From contig JAUSLL010000015.1 of assembly GCA_030649335.1 (NCBI GenBank), positions 1 to 57,745 of the forward strand: a stretch of 57,745 bases of DNA, written 5' to 3'. Below the pieces are notes generated by a model. That model searched no databases. It worked only from the letters and a program-made list of their open reading frames with translations, and was not told where the DNA came from. Both the position numbers and the translations under genes were made by a program. Source of the stretch: Parvibaculum sp. GTDB taxonomy: Bacteria > Pseudomonadota > Alphaproteobacteria > Parvibaculales > Parvibaculaceae. Below, in pieces: positions 1 to 9,994 of the stretch; within the stretch, counting starts at the first letter, position 1; every line of letters begins with the position of its first letter.

Positions 1-1
1 T

Positions 2-3000
2 GTCAATGGCACCGGTCTTGATCTCTTCATCAGCGAGATCAGCGGTTACATCTACAATAGTGCCCAGATCGATGTTGACGTATCGGCGACGCAGACATCA
101 ATCGTGACGGCCAATGGCGGTGACTATGGTGCCGCGGTGGCTTTTGCCGGCGGCGTGGTGCGAGCGGAATCCTCCGGCATCTATCTCGAACTCGAAAGCG
201 CCGGTACCGGCCTTGAATGGGTCGATGATGAGGAAATGGGCGACGGGTCTTTTGCCAATACCGGCGTCATCAATTCCAATGCCGGTGCGCGCATTGTCCA
301 GACTGTTCATGCCGCTGCCGATGACGGTTATGCGCTGGCCGTTGCGGAAGTCTATGGCAGTGAAAGTTTCGAAGATGATGATGCGGATGCTTTCGCCTAT
401 GGCATTCGCATCGAGGCCTATGAAGAAACGGCTTACTTCGCGGGCTCGGTCATTAACACTGGTAATGTCATCGCCACCAGCCGTCTGTCTGCCGATATTG
501 AAGCGCGCGCGACAGTTGACGAGGGAGATGAAGAAGACACCGCTGCCGGTGCAATGGCGGGTGGTTATTTCTCGGCTGGTGCCGAAGGGTTCCATATCGA
601 AGATGCGGAGATCGATGGCGAATTCTTGAATGATGCCGACATTGCCGGTCGAGCATATGTCGAAACCGACGTGTCAGCTTATGCCAATTCTGATGATAGT
701 CCGGCGATCGCGATCATCGGTTCGCATTTCTATCCGGTTGATGAATTTTCCTTCGTGCCTGATGCGGTTTCTTACCTCGTCTCGGGGGGTATTGGTCTGC
801 AGATCATCGATACGTATATCGGCGACGGTCTGACCAATACCGGCTGGATCGGTGGTCAGGCTATATCCAGCGGGGTGGCCAAAGCGCAAGCGCGTGGCGA
901 TGAATATGCAAGAGCTTCTGTCAACGAGGCGGCGGCGGCCTTTGCCATCGGCATCAGTGCTGACGAAATTTCGCTCGGCGATACGTTTCTTAATGCCGGT
1001 GTGGTCCATGGCTATGCGATGGCCGATCACCACAGCACGGCGACGGCCACAGGTGATGACGCGACGGCAGCGATTGGCGAGTTTGGCAGTTACGGAAGCC
1101 GGACCGAAGCCAATGCGACCGGTATCTACATCAGCGCCGACAGCTCGTTCAGCTTTATCAATCAGTATGACGGCGAAGATGCGCCTGATTTTGAAGACAG
1201 CGACGGTGTGATTTATGCCGGTGCGACAGCCTACAGCACCAATTATGCCCATGCGGAGGCGACCGACGAAGCGCATGCGGAAGTGTCCCATTCCGACAGA
1301 GCGAATGCGACGGGTGTTCGGGTCTATTACAGCACTGAGGAATATTCCGGCTTTGTGTCCAACAGCGGTCTCATTTACGCCGAGGCTTATGCAGGTGCCA
1401 CGGAAAGCGGCGGACAGGAGGCCTATGCTGAATCGGGCGACGGCGAAGCAACGGCCTATGTCGAGCATGATGTCCGCGCGAATGCCACCGGCGGCGATAT
1501 CACGGCCAATGAATTCATCAACACAGGTTTGATCGTGGCGCGGGCGCAGGCCGATAGTTCGGCTTATGCCCATGCTGAATCCGACGAAGAAGATGCTGAA
1601 GCAACGGCTAATGCCTGGGCAACGGCCGAGGCGACAGGCCTCTTTCTGCGCGGGGCCTATCCGGACTCGACCTTCAGCAACGCGGGCCTGATTTCCGGTC
1701 ATGCTTTGGCGACCGCATATGCAAGAGCGGATGCAGATGGTGAGGATGATTATTACACCAGCACCGAAGCTTCTGCTTACGCCTATGCCATCGGTCTCAA
1801 TGTGTCGGATGGTTCGTATTTTGACACACTCACCAACGAGCTTGACGGGGTGATCGAAGCCCATGCGACGGCTGAGGGGGGTGCAAGCGAGAACGAGGAA
1901 AGCAGCGACGGCCACGCACGCGCCTATGCCATTGGTCTCCACGGTGATGTGCTGACCTTTGTGACCTTGCTGAATGACGGCACGATCAATGCGACGGCGA
2001 GTGCGCAAGAGTATGCCTATGCACGCGGCATAGAGCTCTCCAATGTCAATGATGCCAGCTACTCGGGTGAGATCGTCAATACCGGTACGATTTCAGCGTC
2101 AGCGACGAGCGATAATCCTTATGCGACGGCGATCCTTCTGGACGGAAACGCCTATGTCCATTCGATTCGCAACACAGGCACGATCTCGGCCACCGTCTTC
2201 GATTATGACGAAGATACCTATGACGGTGAAGACGGCCATGCCATTGCCATCGACATTCGCGGTGCGGCACAAGGCGTTACTATCGAACAGCTCGACGGCT
2301 CGATTGTCGGCGATGTGCGGATGGAGAATGCACTCAGCGATTATCTCGACTGGTCCGGCGGTACGATCAGCGGTGATATTTACGGTGATCAGGAAGATGA
2401 TCACCTCAATATTTTTGCCGGAGAAGATGCGAGCTTTGTCTATCACGGCACAGTGGACGGTCTAGATAGGTTTAGCATCAACGGCGGTGACTATGACGAT
2501 GACATTCTCGTCCGTCTCACCAACACGGTGCGCAACGTCAATACGTTCAACGTCGGGCCCAATGCGACGCTGAACCTCGGAAAGTTTGCAGAGATCACGA
2601 CGGGTGATCTCAACCTTGATGCCTCCTCGATGCTTGTCTTTGATTTGACGAGCGATGGTGTCAACGGCGTCATCAACACGGTGACGGCGGACCTTGGCGG
2701 CGCGACGGTGAAAGCTAATTTCATTAGCCCGTGGCTGCCTGACAGCCAGGTCTATCGCATCATCAACTGGGAGGGTGACAGCGAGACGCGCTTTGGCTCG
2801 GTGATTTCAAGCTCGTTGCTCGAAAAAGTGATCGCCCAATATGGCGAGGACGGTGTCGATCTTCTGGCGACGCGCCTGAAGTTTGCTGACCTCACCGGTC
2901 TTGAGGATGATGCGACCTCGTTTGGTCGTGCGCTTGACCGTATCTTTGACGACATTGATCCCGACAGCGAGCTCGGGCAGGCGATCATGCTTCTGATCCA

Positions 3001-4099
3001 GCTGACGCCCGATCAGTTCGCCTATGAGATGAGCCAGATCGCCGGTCAGCAGATTGCGGACGTGCAGCATGTGACGCTGAGCCAGCTCGGGTCTTTGATC
3101 CATGTCATCCAGACACAGATCAACGAGGCGCGGACCAATCTGACCAGCAATGCCGGTGCGGATGGCGTGAAGGTCAGCTTCGGTTCCGACAAGCTGCGGG
3201 TGAGCTCGGGTGACGATATGCCTGATATTGCCGGTGTGTCGGCGGGTGACGAGACCGTCAAAGGTGACTGGTCGGCCTGGGCGCGCGTCTTCGGTGACTG
3301 GTCGAAGCTTGACGGCAGCGGAACGGCGCAAGGTTTTACCTCGACCACAGGCGGTGCGGTGATCGGTGCTGACTATGCGGTCAGTGATGCACTGACGCTC
3401 GGTCTTGCCGGTGGCTATCAGGCCTCGAACCTTGAGTTCGGTACCGGCGGCGAGGGCGATGTCGATGGATGGAGTGTGACGGCCTATGGCGACTACCGCT
3501 TCGGCAATGCCTATATCGATGTCTTGGTCGGCTATGCGGTGCAGTCCTATGACATGGATCGCTACCTCACCGTGCTCGGCGTCAACTATATCGCCAACAG
3601 CACCTATGACGGGTCGGCGATCATCGGTGCGGTGGAGGCCGGTTACACCTTCACAGTGGCACCTGCGACAACGCTCACACCCTTCATCGGTGTGAACGGC
3701 AACCAGACCAAGACGGATGCGTCGGTGGAAACGGGCGCGGGCATCTGGAACCTCGCCTATGAGGACCGCAGCGAGACGCAGATCGATACGGTGCTCGGTG
3801 TGCGGATTTCCAAAGCCTTTACCGGCAGCGATGGTCTGGCGATTACACCGACCTTCGAGCTTGGCTGGAAGCACGGTTTCGGCAACTCAGCGCCGACGGC
3901 TAATGCGTCTCTGGCAGGTACACCCGGCACGCAGTTCCAGATATTCGGATCACCGACCTCGCGCGATACAGCGATCGTCGGTGCGGCTCTGCAGGTCCAG
4001 ATGAGCAACAAGATCGATCTCTACCTCCAGTACAACGGCCAGTACAGCAGCGACTATGCGGACAATGCCGCTTCGCTGCGGCTGCGCTGGAAGTTCTGA
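2..4099 (+). CDS. Autotransporter adhesin, 5' end outside window
   Basis: Type V secreted surface protein. The frame is open to the left edge, so the signal peptide and part of the passenger are missing; about 1365 residues are visible. The passenger (to about nt 3240) is made of degenerate repeats of the form NTG-x-I-x-A, alternating with acidic Ala/Tyr/His-rich stretches such as AYAHAESDEEDAEA, as expected for a beta-helical adhesin. The last 275 residues, starting near WSAWARVFGDW (about nt 3270) and ending LRLRWKF, form an outer-membrane autotransporter beta-barrel with the usual terminal aromatic residue. Downstream lie a TPR-glycosyltransferase and a TPR-sulfotransferase on the same strand, which may modify the passenger (inference). 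Its ligand cannot be read from the sequence. Confidence 0.9.
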   Translation, partial: VNGTGLDLFISEISGYIYNSAQIDVDVSATQTSIVTANGGDYGAAVAFAGGVVRAESSGIYLELESAGTGLEWVDDEEMGDGSFANTGVINSNAGARIVQTVHAAADDGYALAVAEVYGSESFEDDDADAFAYGIRIEAYEETAYFAGSVINTGNVIATSRLSADIEARATVDEGDEEDTAAGAMAGGYFSAGAEGFHIEDAEIDGEFLNDADIAGRAYVETDVSAYANSDDSPAIAIIGSHFYPVDEFSFVPDAVSYLVSGGIGLQIIDTYIGDGLTNTGWIGGQAISSGVAKAQARGDEYARASVNEAAAAFAIGISADEISLGDTFLNAGVVHGYAMADHHSTATATGDDATAAIGEFGSYGSRTEANATGIYISADSSFSFINQYDGEDAPDFEDSDGVIYAGATAYSTNYAHAEATDEAHAEVSHSDRANATGVRVYYSTEEYSGFVSNSGLIYAEAYAGATESGGQEAYAESGDGEATAYVEHDVRANATGGDITANEFINTGLIVARAQADSSAYAHAESDEEDAEATANAWATAEATGLFLRGAYPDSTFSNAGLISGHALATAYARADADGEDDYYTSTEASAYAYAIGLNVSDGSYFDTLTNELDGVIEAHATAEGGASENEESSDGHARAYAIGLHGDVLTFVTLLNDGTINATASAQEYAYARGIELSNVNDASYSGEIVNTGTISASATSDNPYATAILLDGNAYVHSIRNTGTISATVFDYDEDTYDGEDGHAIAIDIRGAAQGVTIEQLDGSIVGDVRMENALSDYLDWSGGTISGDIYGDQEDDHLNIFAGEDASFVYHGTVDGLDRFSINGGDYDDDILVRLTNTVRNVNTFNVGPNATLNLGKFAEITTGDLNLDASSMLVFDLTSDGVNGVINTVTADLGGATVKANFISPWLPDSQVYRIINWEGDSETRFGSVISSSLLEKVIAQYGEDGVDLLATRLKFADLTGLEDDATSFGRALDRIFDDIDPDSELGQAIMLLIQLTPDQFAYEMSQIAGQQIADVQHVTLSQLGSLIHVIQTQINEARTNLTSNAGADGVKVSFGSDKLRVSSGDDMPDIAGVSAGDETVKGDWSAWARVFGDWSKLDGSGTAQGFTSTTGGAVIGADYAVSDALTLGLAGGYQASNLEFGTGGEGDVDGWSVTAYGDYRFGNAYIDVLVGYAVQSYDMDRYLTVLGVNYIANSTYDGSAIIGAVEAGYTFTVAPATTLTPFIGVNGNQTKTDASVETGAGIWNLAYEDRSETQIDTVLGVRISKAFTGSDGLAITPTFELGWKHGFGNSAPTANASLAGTPGTQFQIFGSPTSRDTAIVGAALQVQMSNKIDLYLQYNGQYSSDYADNAASLRLRWKF

Positions 4100-4119
4100 C
4101 GCTTGATCTGACGTGAAAG

Positions 4120-4144
4120 GGTCCGGGGCATGGTGCCCCGGACC
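4120..4144 (+). terminator. Perfect 11-bp hairpin after the autotransporter
   Basis: The arms GGTCCGGGGCA (4120-4130) and TGCCCCGGACC (4134-4144) are perfect reverse complements around a TGG loop, 20 bases after the autotransporter stop. There is no U-tract, so it may act as an RNA-stabilising or rho-associated end rather than a classical intrinsic terminator. An in-frame ATG at 4130 lies inside the hairpin, which argues against it being the start of the next gene. Confidence 0.6.
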
Positions 4145-4165
4145 ATCTTCAGGGTGGAGGGCGAG

Positions 4166-5776
4166 ATGGCGCATGTGGCAAGGCAGGCAGAGGGGGAACA
4201 CAAGGATGTGTCTTCCGCGCTTGTTGAACGGATGATGTCGGTGACAGACGCGCTGCAGCTTGCGCGGACGTTTCTGAAAAAGAAAAACTATGTCGAGGCG
4301 GCGCGTGTCGCCCAGCAGGTGGCCGATCATAAACGCGGACACCCTGACGCTTTTCACATTCTGGCCATGACGGCCTATCGCACAGGCCGGATCGATAAGG
4401 CCATTGTGCATGCCGAACGTGCGGTCGGACGCGCGCCCAAGACGGCGGCCTTCTGGTCCAATCTTTCCGAGATGTTGCGACGGCGCGGGCTTCTGACGCG
4501 CGCGCTGACGGCGGCGAAACAAGCCGTCGCGCTTGATGCAGCGCAGGCGCTGGGCTGGAGCAATCTTGCCGCCATTGAATATGAGCGACGGGACTTTGAC
4601 GATGCGGAGAAATCGGTGCGCAATGCGCTGAAGCTTGATATCGGCAATGCGCGCAGCTGGAACCTTCTTGGCAATGCATTGGCGCGTCAGCATCGCGATG
4701 ACGAAGCACATGCCGCCTATGCAGAGGCGCTGCGGCTGCTACCCCATTATGCCGATGCCATGGTCAATGATGCCTTGTGCTGGCGCGATGCAGGCGCATT
4801 TGACGAGGCGCTGAAGCGGCTCAATGAGGCTTTGCTGATCCAGCCTCAACACGTCAACGCGCATGTGGTGCGGTCTATTGTTTACTTTCTCAAGGGCGAT
4901 GTGGCGCGTGGCCGCGTCGAATATGAGTGGCGGCTGATGATGCCCGATGCATTGCCGCCCAAGGTGCCCGGACGTCGCTGGCGCGGAGAAGAGATTGCGG
5001 ACAAGCGCGTGCTGCTGCTTGCCGAACAGGGGCTTGGTGATGTCATTCAGGCCTGTCGCCACATCGCGGGCTTGCGCGCCCGTGGTGTCAGGGCACTGAC
5101 ACTGCATGTGCCGCGTGCGCTGCGCGTGTTGCTGGCTGACAATTTTCCCGATGTTGAAGTGGTGACGTCGCTCAGCGATATTGGCGGCGTTGATTTTCAT
5201 TGCGGCATGATGAGCCTGCCGCTGCTGCTTGAAGGGCCGACGCCACCCGAGGCTATGCCGCAAGCGGCCTATCTCGCGGTCTCTGAAGAGCGTGTCGAGA
5301 TCTGGCGTCAGAAATTTTCTTGTCTCAAGGGCCGCAAGATCGGTCTCGTCTGGGCGGGCAACGCGACTTATCAAAGCGATTATATGCGCTCGATGAAGGC
5401 GGAGCATTTGCGGCCGCTGCTCGATCTGCCTGATTGTCATTTTTTCAGCTTGCAGGTGGGGCCTGCGACCGCAGGTATGGTCGCGCTCAAGCCGAAGGTG
5501 GAAGACCTGTCGGCACAGGTGAGCAATATGACGGATGCGGCGGCGGCCATTGCCGCGCTTGATCTCGTCATCAGCGTCGACACATCGCTCGCCCATCTCG
5601 GCGGCGCGCTCGGCACCGAGGTCTGGACCATGCTGCCGCATGTGCCGGACTGGCGCTGGGGCATGAGCGGCTACAAGCATCCGCTTTACGGGACGGTGCG
5701 ATTGTTCCGGCAAAAGGTCCGTGGCGACTGGGCCGGTGTCGTCAGCGATATCCGTGCCGCATTGGCAGGGGCCTGA
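4166..5776 (+). CDS. TPR protein with GT9-like glycosyltransferase domain
   Basis: A 536-residue predicted cytosolic glycosyltransferase. Residues 1-240 are tetratricopeptide repeats (A..Y..AL..LP, NLLGNALARQ patterns). From about residue 280 there is a heptosyltransferase-like fold: VLLLAEQGLGDVIQ at the start, KIGLVWAGN in the middle, and DLVISVDTSLAHLGGALG near the end, resembling the donor-binding loop of GT9 enzymes. The start at 4166 is chosen because GGTGGAGG lies just upstream, while the in-frame ATG at 4130 is within a hairpin. Such TPR-GT proteins often glycosylate proteins; the neighbouring autotransporter is the obvious candidate substrate (inference). The sugar donor is unknown. 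Confidence 0.8.
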   Translation: MAHVARQAEGEHKDVSSALVERMMSVTDALQLARTFLKKKNYVEAARVAQQVADHKRGHPDAFHILAMTAYRTGRIDKAIVHAERAVGRAPKTAAFWSNLSEMLRRRGLLTRALTAAKQAVALDAAQALGWSNLAAIEYERRDFDDAEKSVRNALKLDIGNARSWNLLGNALARQHRDDEAHAAYAEALRLLPHYADAMVNDALCWRDAGAFDEALKRLNEALLIQPQHVNAHVVRSIVYFLKGDVARGRVEYEWRLMMPDALPPKVPGRRWRGEEIADKRVLLLAEQGLGDVIQACRHIAGLRARGVRALTLHVPRALRVLLADNFPDVEVVTSLSDIGGVDFHCGMMSLPLLLEGPTPPEAMPQAAYLAVSEERVEIWRQKFSCLKGRKIGLVWAGNATYQSDYMRSMKAEHLRPLLDLPDCHFFSLQVGPATAGMVALKPKVEDLSAQVSNMTDAAAAIAALDLVISVDTSLAHLGGALGTEVWTMLPHVPDWRWGMSGYKHPLYGTVRLFRQKVRGDWAGVVSDIRAALAGA

Positions 5777-5831
5777 CTATCAATTCACACATGACACTTC
5801 ACACGCATTGATCAGGGCAAGGGAGAACAGG

Positions 5832-8036
5832 GTGGCAAAGAAGGTAAATGCGCAGGCGCAACGCGACGCTGAGACTGTCGTGATGGCAGTGAGCGATGAT
5901 GTGCGGGCCGGTGTGGGCGCGTCCGTCGGGTTGCCTTCGATGGATGCGGCACGCGCCCATATTGATGCGGGTCGGTTGCGGCAGGCCGAGGAAATCGCGC
6001 GGACGGCATTGGCCGGCGATGCGCGCCACTATGAAGCGGCAAGTCTTCTCGGTGTGATTGCTTTTCGTGTCGGGCGATATGATGAGGCCATTTCATGGAT
6101 GGTGCGGGCGGCTCACGGCGATCCCCAAGTCGCGGGCTATCACGCCAATCTGTGTGAGATGTTCCGCATTGTCGGACGCAATGAGGAGGCGCTGAAGGCC
6201 GGTGCGCGTGCGGTGATGCTCGATCCGGCGCATGCGTCGGCGCATAATAATATCGGTGTTGTCTATATCGGCGGCGGCGACTTCATTCGCGGCGAAGCGG
6301 CTTGCCGTCGCGCCGTGTCGCTCGCGCCTGATTTTGCCGATGCGCATAATAATCTCGGTAATGCGTTGCGGGGTCAGGGCAAGATCGACGAGGCGGAAGG
6401 TGCGTTCCGTCGTGCCATTGCGCTCAATCCCGACTATTTCGAGGCTCTGTCCAATTGCGGCGCGATGCTGCGTGACGCGAAACGCATGGATGTTGCTGAA
6501 GCAATGCTGCGCAAGGCACTGAAATTGCGTCCCGCCCATGTAGATGCCCATGTGCAGCTGGCGCTCAATTGTCAGATGCAGGGCGACGCGCAAAATGACA
6601 AGGCCGATACAAAAGCGAGCGACGCGGCGCTTAGCCTGCTGACGCGGGCGGTGGCGCTCGACCCGACGCGGGCGGAAGCCTTTTTGGTGATTGCGCGCAT
6701 TCTAGCGGCGCGCGGCAAGACACAAGGCGCGATCACGGCCTGTCGCCGCGCCCTTAAAGCCAAACCCGATCATCCCGCCGTGCTTAATCTGTTGGCGCGG
6801 CTGTTGCGCGATACGGATGATATGTCAGCTGCCATCGACTATTGCCGTCAGGCGTTGGTGCAGTCGCCCGATGCGCCGGATATTCTCAACAATCTCGGCA
6901 TCGCGCTTTTAGAAAGCGGCGATCTGGACGGGGCCGCCGATGCCTTGTCGCAAGCGATCAGCGCTGCCCCTCAAACGATGACGACCTATATAAACCTCGC
7001 TTCGGCGCGCAAATTCAAAGCGGGCGATCCTGAAATTGCCGTGATGGAAAAAGCGCTTGTTGATCTGCCGCTTAGTGACCGCAACGCCATCGGTTTGCGC
7101 TATGCGCTCGGCAAGGTCTGCGATGATATTGGCGAGCATGAACGGGCTTTTACGCTTTTCAGCGAGGGCGCGGCGATGAAGCGGCAGCAAGTCACGTATA
7201 ATGAAGGCGGTATCATGCGCCTCTTTGAGCGTATTCAGCATGTCTTCACGCCGGAGTTTGTCGCGGAAAAGGTGGGGCTCGGCGATCCTGATGCGCGTCA
7301 TGTGTTCATTGTCGGTATGCCACGCTCCGGCTCGACGCTGATTGAGCAAATTCTGGCGAGCCATGCCTCGGTGCAGGCTTTGGGCGAAGTGAAACATCTG
7401 CACAATGCGATCCTGTCGCTGGATGAAGGTTTCGCGCCGACCATGCGCTATCCTGAACTCGCCCATATGATCGATGCGCCACAACTTGCCGCTATCGCGC
7501 GGCACTATCACGGTGCGGTGCCCGCGCTCAACGAGGGAAAGCTCGTCACCACGGACAAGATGCTGACCAACTACTATTACGTCGGTCTCATCTATCTTTT
7601 GTTTCCCAATGCACGCGTCATCTACAGCCGCCGCAATGCCATCGATACGTGCTTGTCGTGCTACTCAAAATTATTCCGCGAGGACATGGCCTATACCTAT
7701 GACCTTGGTGAGCTGGCGCGCTATCACCGCAAATGCACCGGGCTGATGGAGCATTGGAAAAAGATTCTGCCGGAAGGTTTCATTCTCGATGTGGATTACG
7801 AGAATGTGGTGGGCGATATCGAAGCGGAAGCGCAGCGCATTGTCGCGTATTGTGGATTGCCCTGGGATCCGGCCTGCCTCGATTTTCATAAAAACGCCCG
7901 CACGATCAAAACAGCAAGTGCCGCGCAGGTGCGCCGCCCGCTTTATGCAAGCTCGGTTGAACGCTGGCGCAAATACGGCGCGGCGGTCGAGCCGCTGGCG
8001 GTGATGTTGGGGCTTGGTGACACGGCGTGTGTCTGA
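5832..8036 (+). CDS. TPR-containing sulfotransferase
   Basis: 734 residues. The first two thirds are tetratricopeptide repeats (for example AHNNIGVVYIGGGDFIRGEA and AHNNLGNALRGQGKIDEAEG). The C-terminal third is a PAPS-dependent sulfotransferase: FIVGMPRSGSTLIEQIL, about residue 495, is the 5'-phosphosulfate-binding loop, followed by the LGEVKHL and YSRRNAIDTCLSCY segments typical of Sulfotransfer_3 proteins. I chose the GTG at 5832 because AAGGGAG lies 6 bases upstream; an in-frame GTG at 5721 would overlap the previous gene and lacks a good site. It follows the TPR-GT gene with 55 bases between them, so the two may be co-transcribed. Likely role: sulfation of a protein- or glycan-bound acceptor. 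Confidence 0.82.
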   Translation: MAKKVNAQAQRDAETVVMAVSDDVRAGVGASVGLPSMDAARAHIDAGRLRQAEEIARTALAGDARHYEAASLLGVIAFRVGRYDEAISWMVRAAHGDPQVAGYHANLCEMFRIVGRNEEALKAGARAVMLDPAHASAHNNIGVVYIGGGDFIRGEAACRRAVSLAPDFADAHNNLGNALRGQGKIDEAEGAFRRAIALNPDYFEALSNCGAMLRDAKRMDVAEAMLRKALKLRPAHVDAHVQLALNCQMQGDAQNDKADTKASDAALSLLTRAVALDPTRAEAFLVIARILAARGKTQGAITACRRALKAKPDHPAVLNLLARLLRDTDDMSAAIDYCRQALVQSPDAPDILNNLGIALLESGDLDGAADALSQAISAAPQTMTTYINLASARKFKAGDPEIAVMEKALVDLPLSDRNAIGLRYALGKVCDDIGEHERAFTLFSEGAAMKRQQVTYNEGGIMRLFERIQHVFTPEFVAEKVGLGDPDARHVFIVGMPRSGSTLIEQILASHASVQALGEVKHLHNAILSLDEGFAPTMRYPELAHMIDAPQLAAIARHYHGAVPALNEGKLVTTDKMLTNYYYVGLIYLLFPNARVIYSRRNAIDTCLSCYSKLFREDMAYTYDLGELARYHRKCTGLMEHWKKILPEGFILDVDYENVVGDIEAEAQRIVAYCGLPWDPACLDFHKNARTIKTASAAQVRRPLYASSVERWRKYGAAVEPLAVMLGLGDTACV

Positions 8037-8086
8037 CCGATCCGGAGATGAAGTTGGTCCAAAACTATCCTGTGAGGGAGATTAAA

Positions 8087-8842
8087 ATGGTGATGATTGA
8101 AGATTGGCTGGGGGCCGAAGGGTCCGAACGCAAGCGCCGTATGCGGCTCGGCCTTGCCGGATTTTTCGGATTGATGCTGGTGATTGTCGGATCTATCTAT
8201 CTGCCCGAGCGGCTGCCGCAAGGCGGCGGTGGCGCGGACGGGACGCAAGTCTCGCGCGGTCCAGCGCAAGTGGACGGGTTTCGCTCCGCCACTTTCGGTA
8301 TGAACGAAGGCGCGGTGCGTGCCGCCATTGCCACTGATTTCAATATCAAACCGGCAGCGCTCGCGAGTAGTATCAAGATTGTTGAAAATAAAGTTGAGCG
8401 CACCCGTATTCTGGTGGTGCGCGTGCCGGATCTCTTTCAGGGCGCGGGCATGACCGAGATCGGCTACGTGTTCGGTTATCAGTCCAAGGCGCTCATTCAG
8501 GTCAATCTGCTTTGGGGCACACCTTTGTCGCCTAAGGTGACGGCAGATGATCTCGCCATCGTGACGGCCAATCTGATGCGTTATTTTGCGTCAGAAGGTT
8601 TTGAAAGTGATCATGTGCGCAGCAATGTGCGGATCGCCAAGGGTGCGGTGCTGGTCTTTCAGGGGAGCGACGCCAAAGGCCGCATGGTGCAGCTTGTGCG
8701 CCGCGTTGAGCCGCTGCCTGCCGCGAAAGATGCCTCAGGCAAAGACACAGCAGAACCTGCCAAGCGTATGACGTTGCGGCTTGCCTATATCGCCAATCCG
8801 CAAGCGCCTGACACGTTCAAGATTGCCAAAGGCGCGTTCTGA
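8087..8842 (+). CDS. Unknown single-pass membrane protein
   Basis: 251 residues, not recognised. Residues 16-22 are a positively charged patch (RKRRMRL) followed by one transmembrane helix (about 23-40, GLAGFFGLMLVIVGSIYL) and a Gly-rich linker, so the remaining 200 residues are probably periplasmic. The soluble part has alternating hydrophobic segments (TRILVVRVPDLF, EIGYVFGYQSKALIQVNLLW) that look like a compact alpha/beta fold. The start is set by GAGGGAG six bases before ATG 8087. It follows the TPR-sulfotransferase by 50 bases and ends 4 bases from the convergent proB, so it is probably the last gene of the adhesin-modification unit. Confidence 0.7.
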   Translation: MVMIEDWLGAEGSERKRRMRLGLAGFFGLMLVIVGSIYLPERLPQGGGGADGTQVSRGPAQVDGFRSATFGMNEGAVRAAIATDFNIKPAALASSIKIVENKVERTRILVVRVPDLFQGAGMTEIGYVFGYQSKALIQVNLLWGTPLSPKVTADDLAIVTANLMRYFASEGFESDHVRSNVRIAKGAVLVFQGSDAKGRMVQLVRRVEPLPAAKDASGKDTAEPAKRMTLRLAYIANPQAPDTFKIAKGAF

Positions 8843-8845
8843 TTT

Positions 8846-9994
8846 CTAGCTTTTGAGGACGAGATCGTCGCGGTGGATCATTTCAGCGCGGCCGGAGAAA
8901 CCGAGCAGGCTTTCGATCTCGCTTGAATTGCGACCCTTGAGGCGCGCGGCATCGTCACTCGAATAGGTGATGAGGCCGCGTGCAATCTCGCGGCCTTCTT
9001 CGTCGCGCACGCTGACCGCGTCGCCGCGATCAAATGTCCCGTCAACCGCCTTCACACCGGCAGGCAGCAGGCTGCGGCCTTGCGCGAGCGCGCGTGCGGC
9101 ACCAGCGTCAATTGTCAATGTGCCGAGCGTTTTCAATCCGCCGGAAATCCAGCGTTTGCGGGCGGCGACAGGTGTGGCCGCGGCAAGGAACCATGTGCAG
9201 CGTGCGCCGTCTTCCAAAGCGCGAAGCGGATGCAAGGGGCGGCCATTGCCGATGGCCATGTTGCAGCCGCCTTCGACCGCGATCTTGGCGGCGGCGACTT
9301 TGGTCTTCATGCCGCCACGGCTCATCTCGCTGGCAGCGTCGCCCGCCATGGCTTCGATGGCCGGTGTGATCTCGGTGACCTCGGGCAGATGCGTGGCACC
9401 GGGTTCAGACGGCGGGGCGGTGTAGAGCCCGTCGATGTCGGACAGCAGCACAAGGCAGTCGGCAGAAATCATGGAAGCGACGCGGGCGGCGAGCCGGTCA
9501 TTGTCGCCGTAGCGGATCTCGCTTGTGGCCACGGTGTCATTTTCATTGATGACGGGCACAGCGCCGAATTTCAAAAGCGTGTTCAATGTCGAGCGCGCGT
9601 TGAGATAGCGGCGGCGTTCTTCAGTGTCGTCAAGCGTCAGCAGAATTTGCGCGCAATTGTGGCCATAGGCCGACAGTATTTCCTGAAAGGCGTGAGCGAG
9701 CGAAATTTGTCCGATGGCGGCTGCCGCCTGACTTTCTTCGAGCTTCAATTTTCCGGGCGCGAGTTTCAATGCGCGTCGGCCAAGCGCGATGGCGCCTGAC
9801 GAGACGATAAGTACGTCCTGTCCGCGGGCGCGCATGGTGGCGATGTCTTCGACAAAGGCTTGCAGCCAGGGGCGGTTGAGCTTGCCTGTGTCAGAATCCG
9901 TCAGCAGAGCCGAGCCGATTTTGACGACGACGCGCTCAGCTTTGGTGAGCCGTGCGACAGAAGCTGTGTCCGACATGGGCGTGGCCGAAGTCAT
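8846..9994 (-). CDS. proB: Glutamate 5-kinase
   Basis: First step of proline synthesis: phosphorylates the gamma-carboxyl of glutamate with ATP. The protein has 382 residues. The amino-acid kinase domain contains [29 protein letters not shown] and SDIDGLYT; the Lys-rich loop [13 protein letters not shown] follows. The C-terminal 80 residues ([20 protein letters not shown] onward) are a PUA domain, as in full-length ProB. The ATG at 9994 overlaps the obgE stop as ATGA, with GGAAGAGGG upstream, so the two are translationally coupled. Order rplU-rpmA-acetyltransferase-obgE-proB is common in Hyphomicrobiales. Confidence 0.96.
   Translation of the reverse strand: MTSATPMSDTASVARLTKAERVVVKIGSALLTDSDTGKLNRPWLQAFVEDIATMRARGQDVLIVSSGAIALGRRALKLAPGKLKLEESQAAAAIGQISLAHAFQEILSAYGHNCAQILLTLDDTEERRRYLNARSTLNTLLKFGAVPVINENDTVATSEIRYGDNDRLAARVASMISADCLVLLSDIDGLYTAPPSEPGATHLPEVTEITPAIEAMAGDAASEMSRGGMKTKVAAAKIAVEGGCNMAIGNGRPLHPLRALEDGARCTWFLAAATPVAARKRWISGGLKTLGTLTIDAGAARALAQGRSLLPAGVKAVDGTFDRGDAVSVRDEEGREIARGLITYSSDDAARLKGRNSSEIESLLGFSGRAEMIHRDDLVLKS

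Noticed and set aside
674..2008. Long minus-strand open frame inside the autotransporter
   Set aside because: Shadow of a repetitive GC-rich coding strand; no domain and it conflicts with a certain gene.
2807..3874. Second long minus-strand frame under the autotransporter barrel
   Set aside because: Same reason; the plus-strand product is a clear beta-barrel.
4130..4165. Upstream start for the TPR-glycosyltransferase
   Set aside because: The ATG lies in the loop of an 11-bp hairpin and lacks a ribosome-binding site; 4166 is better.
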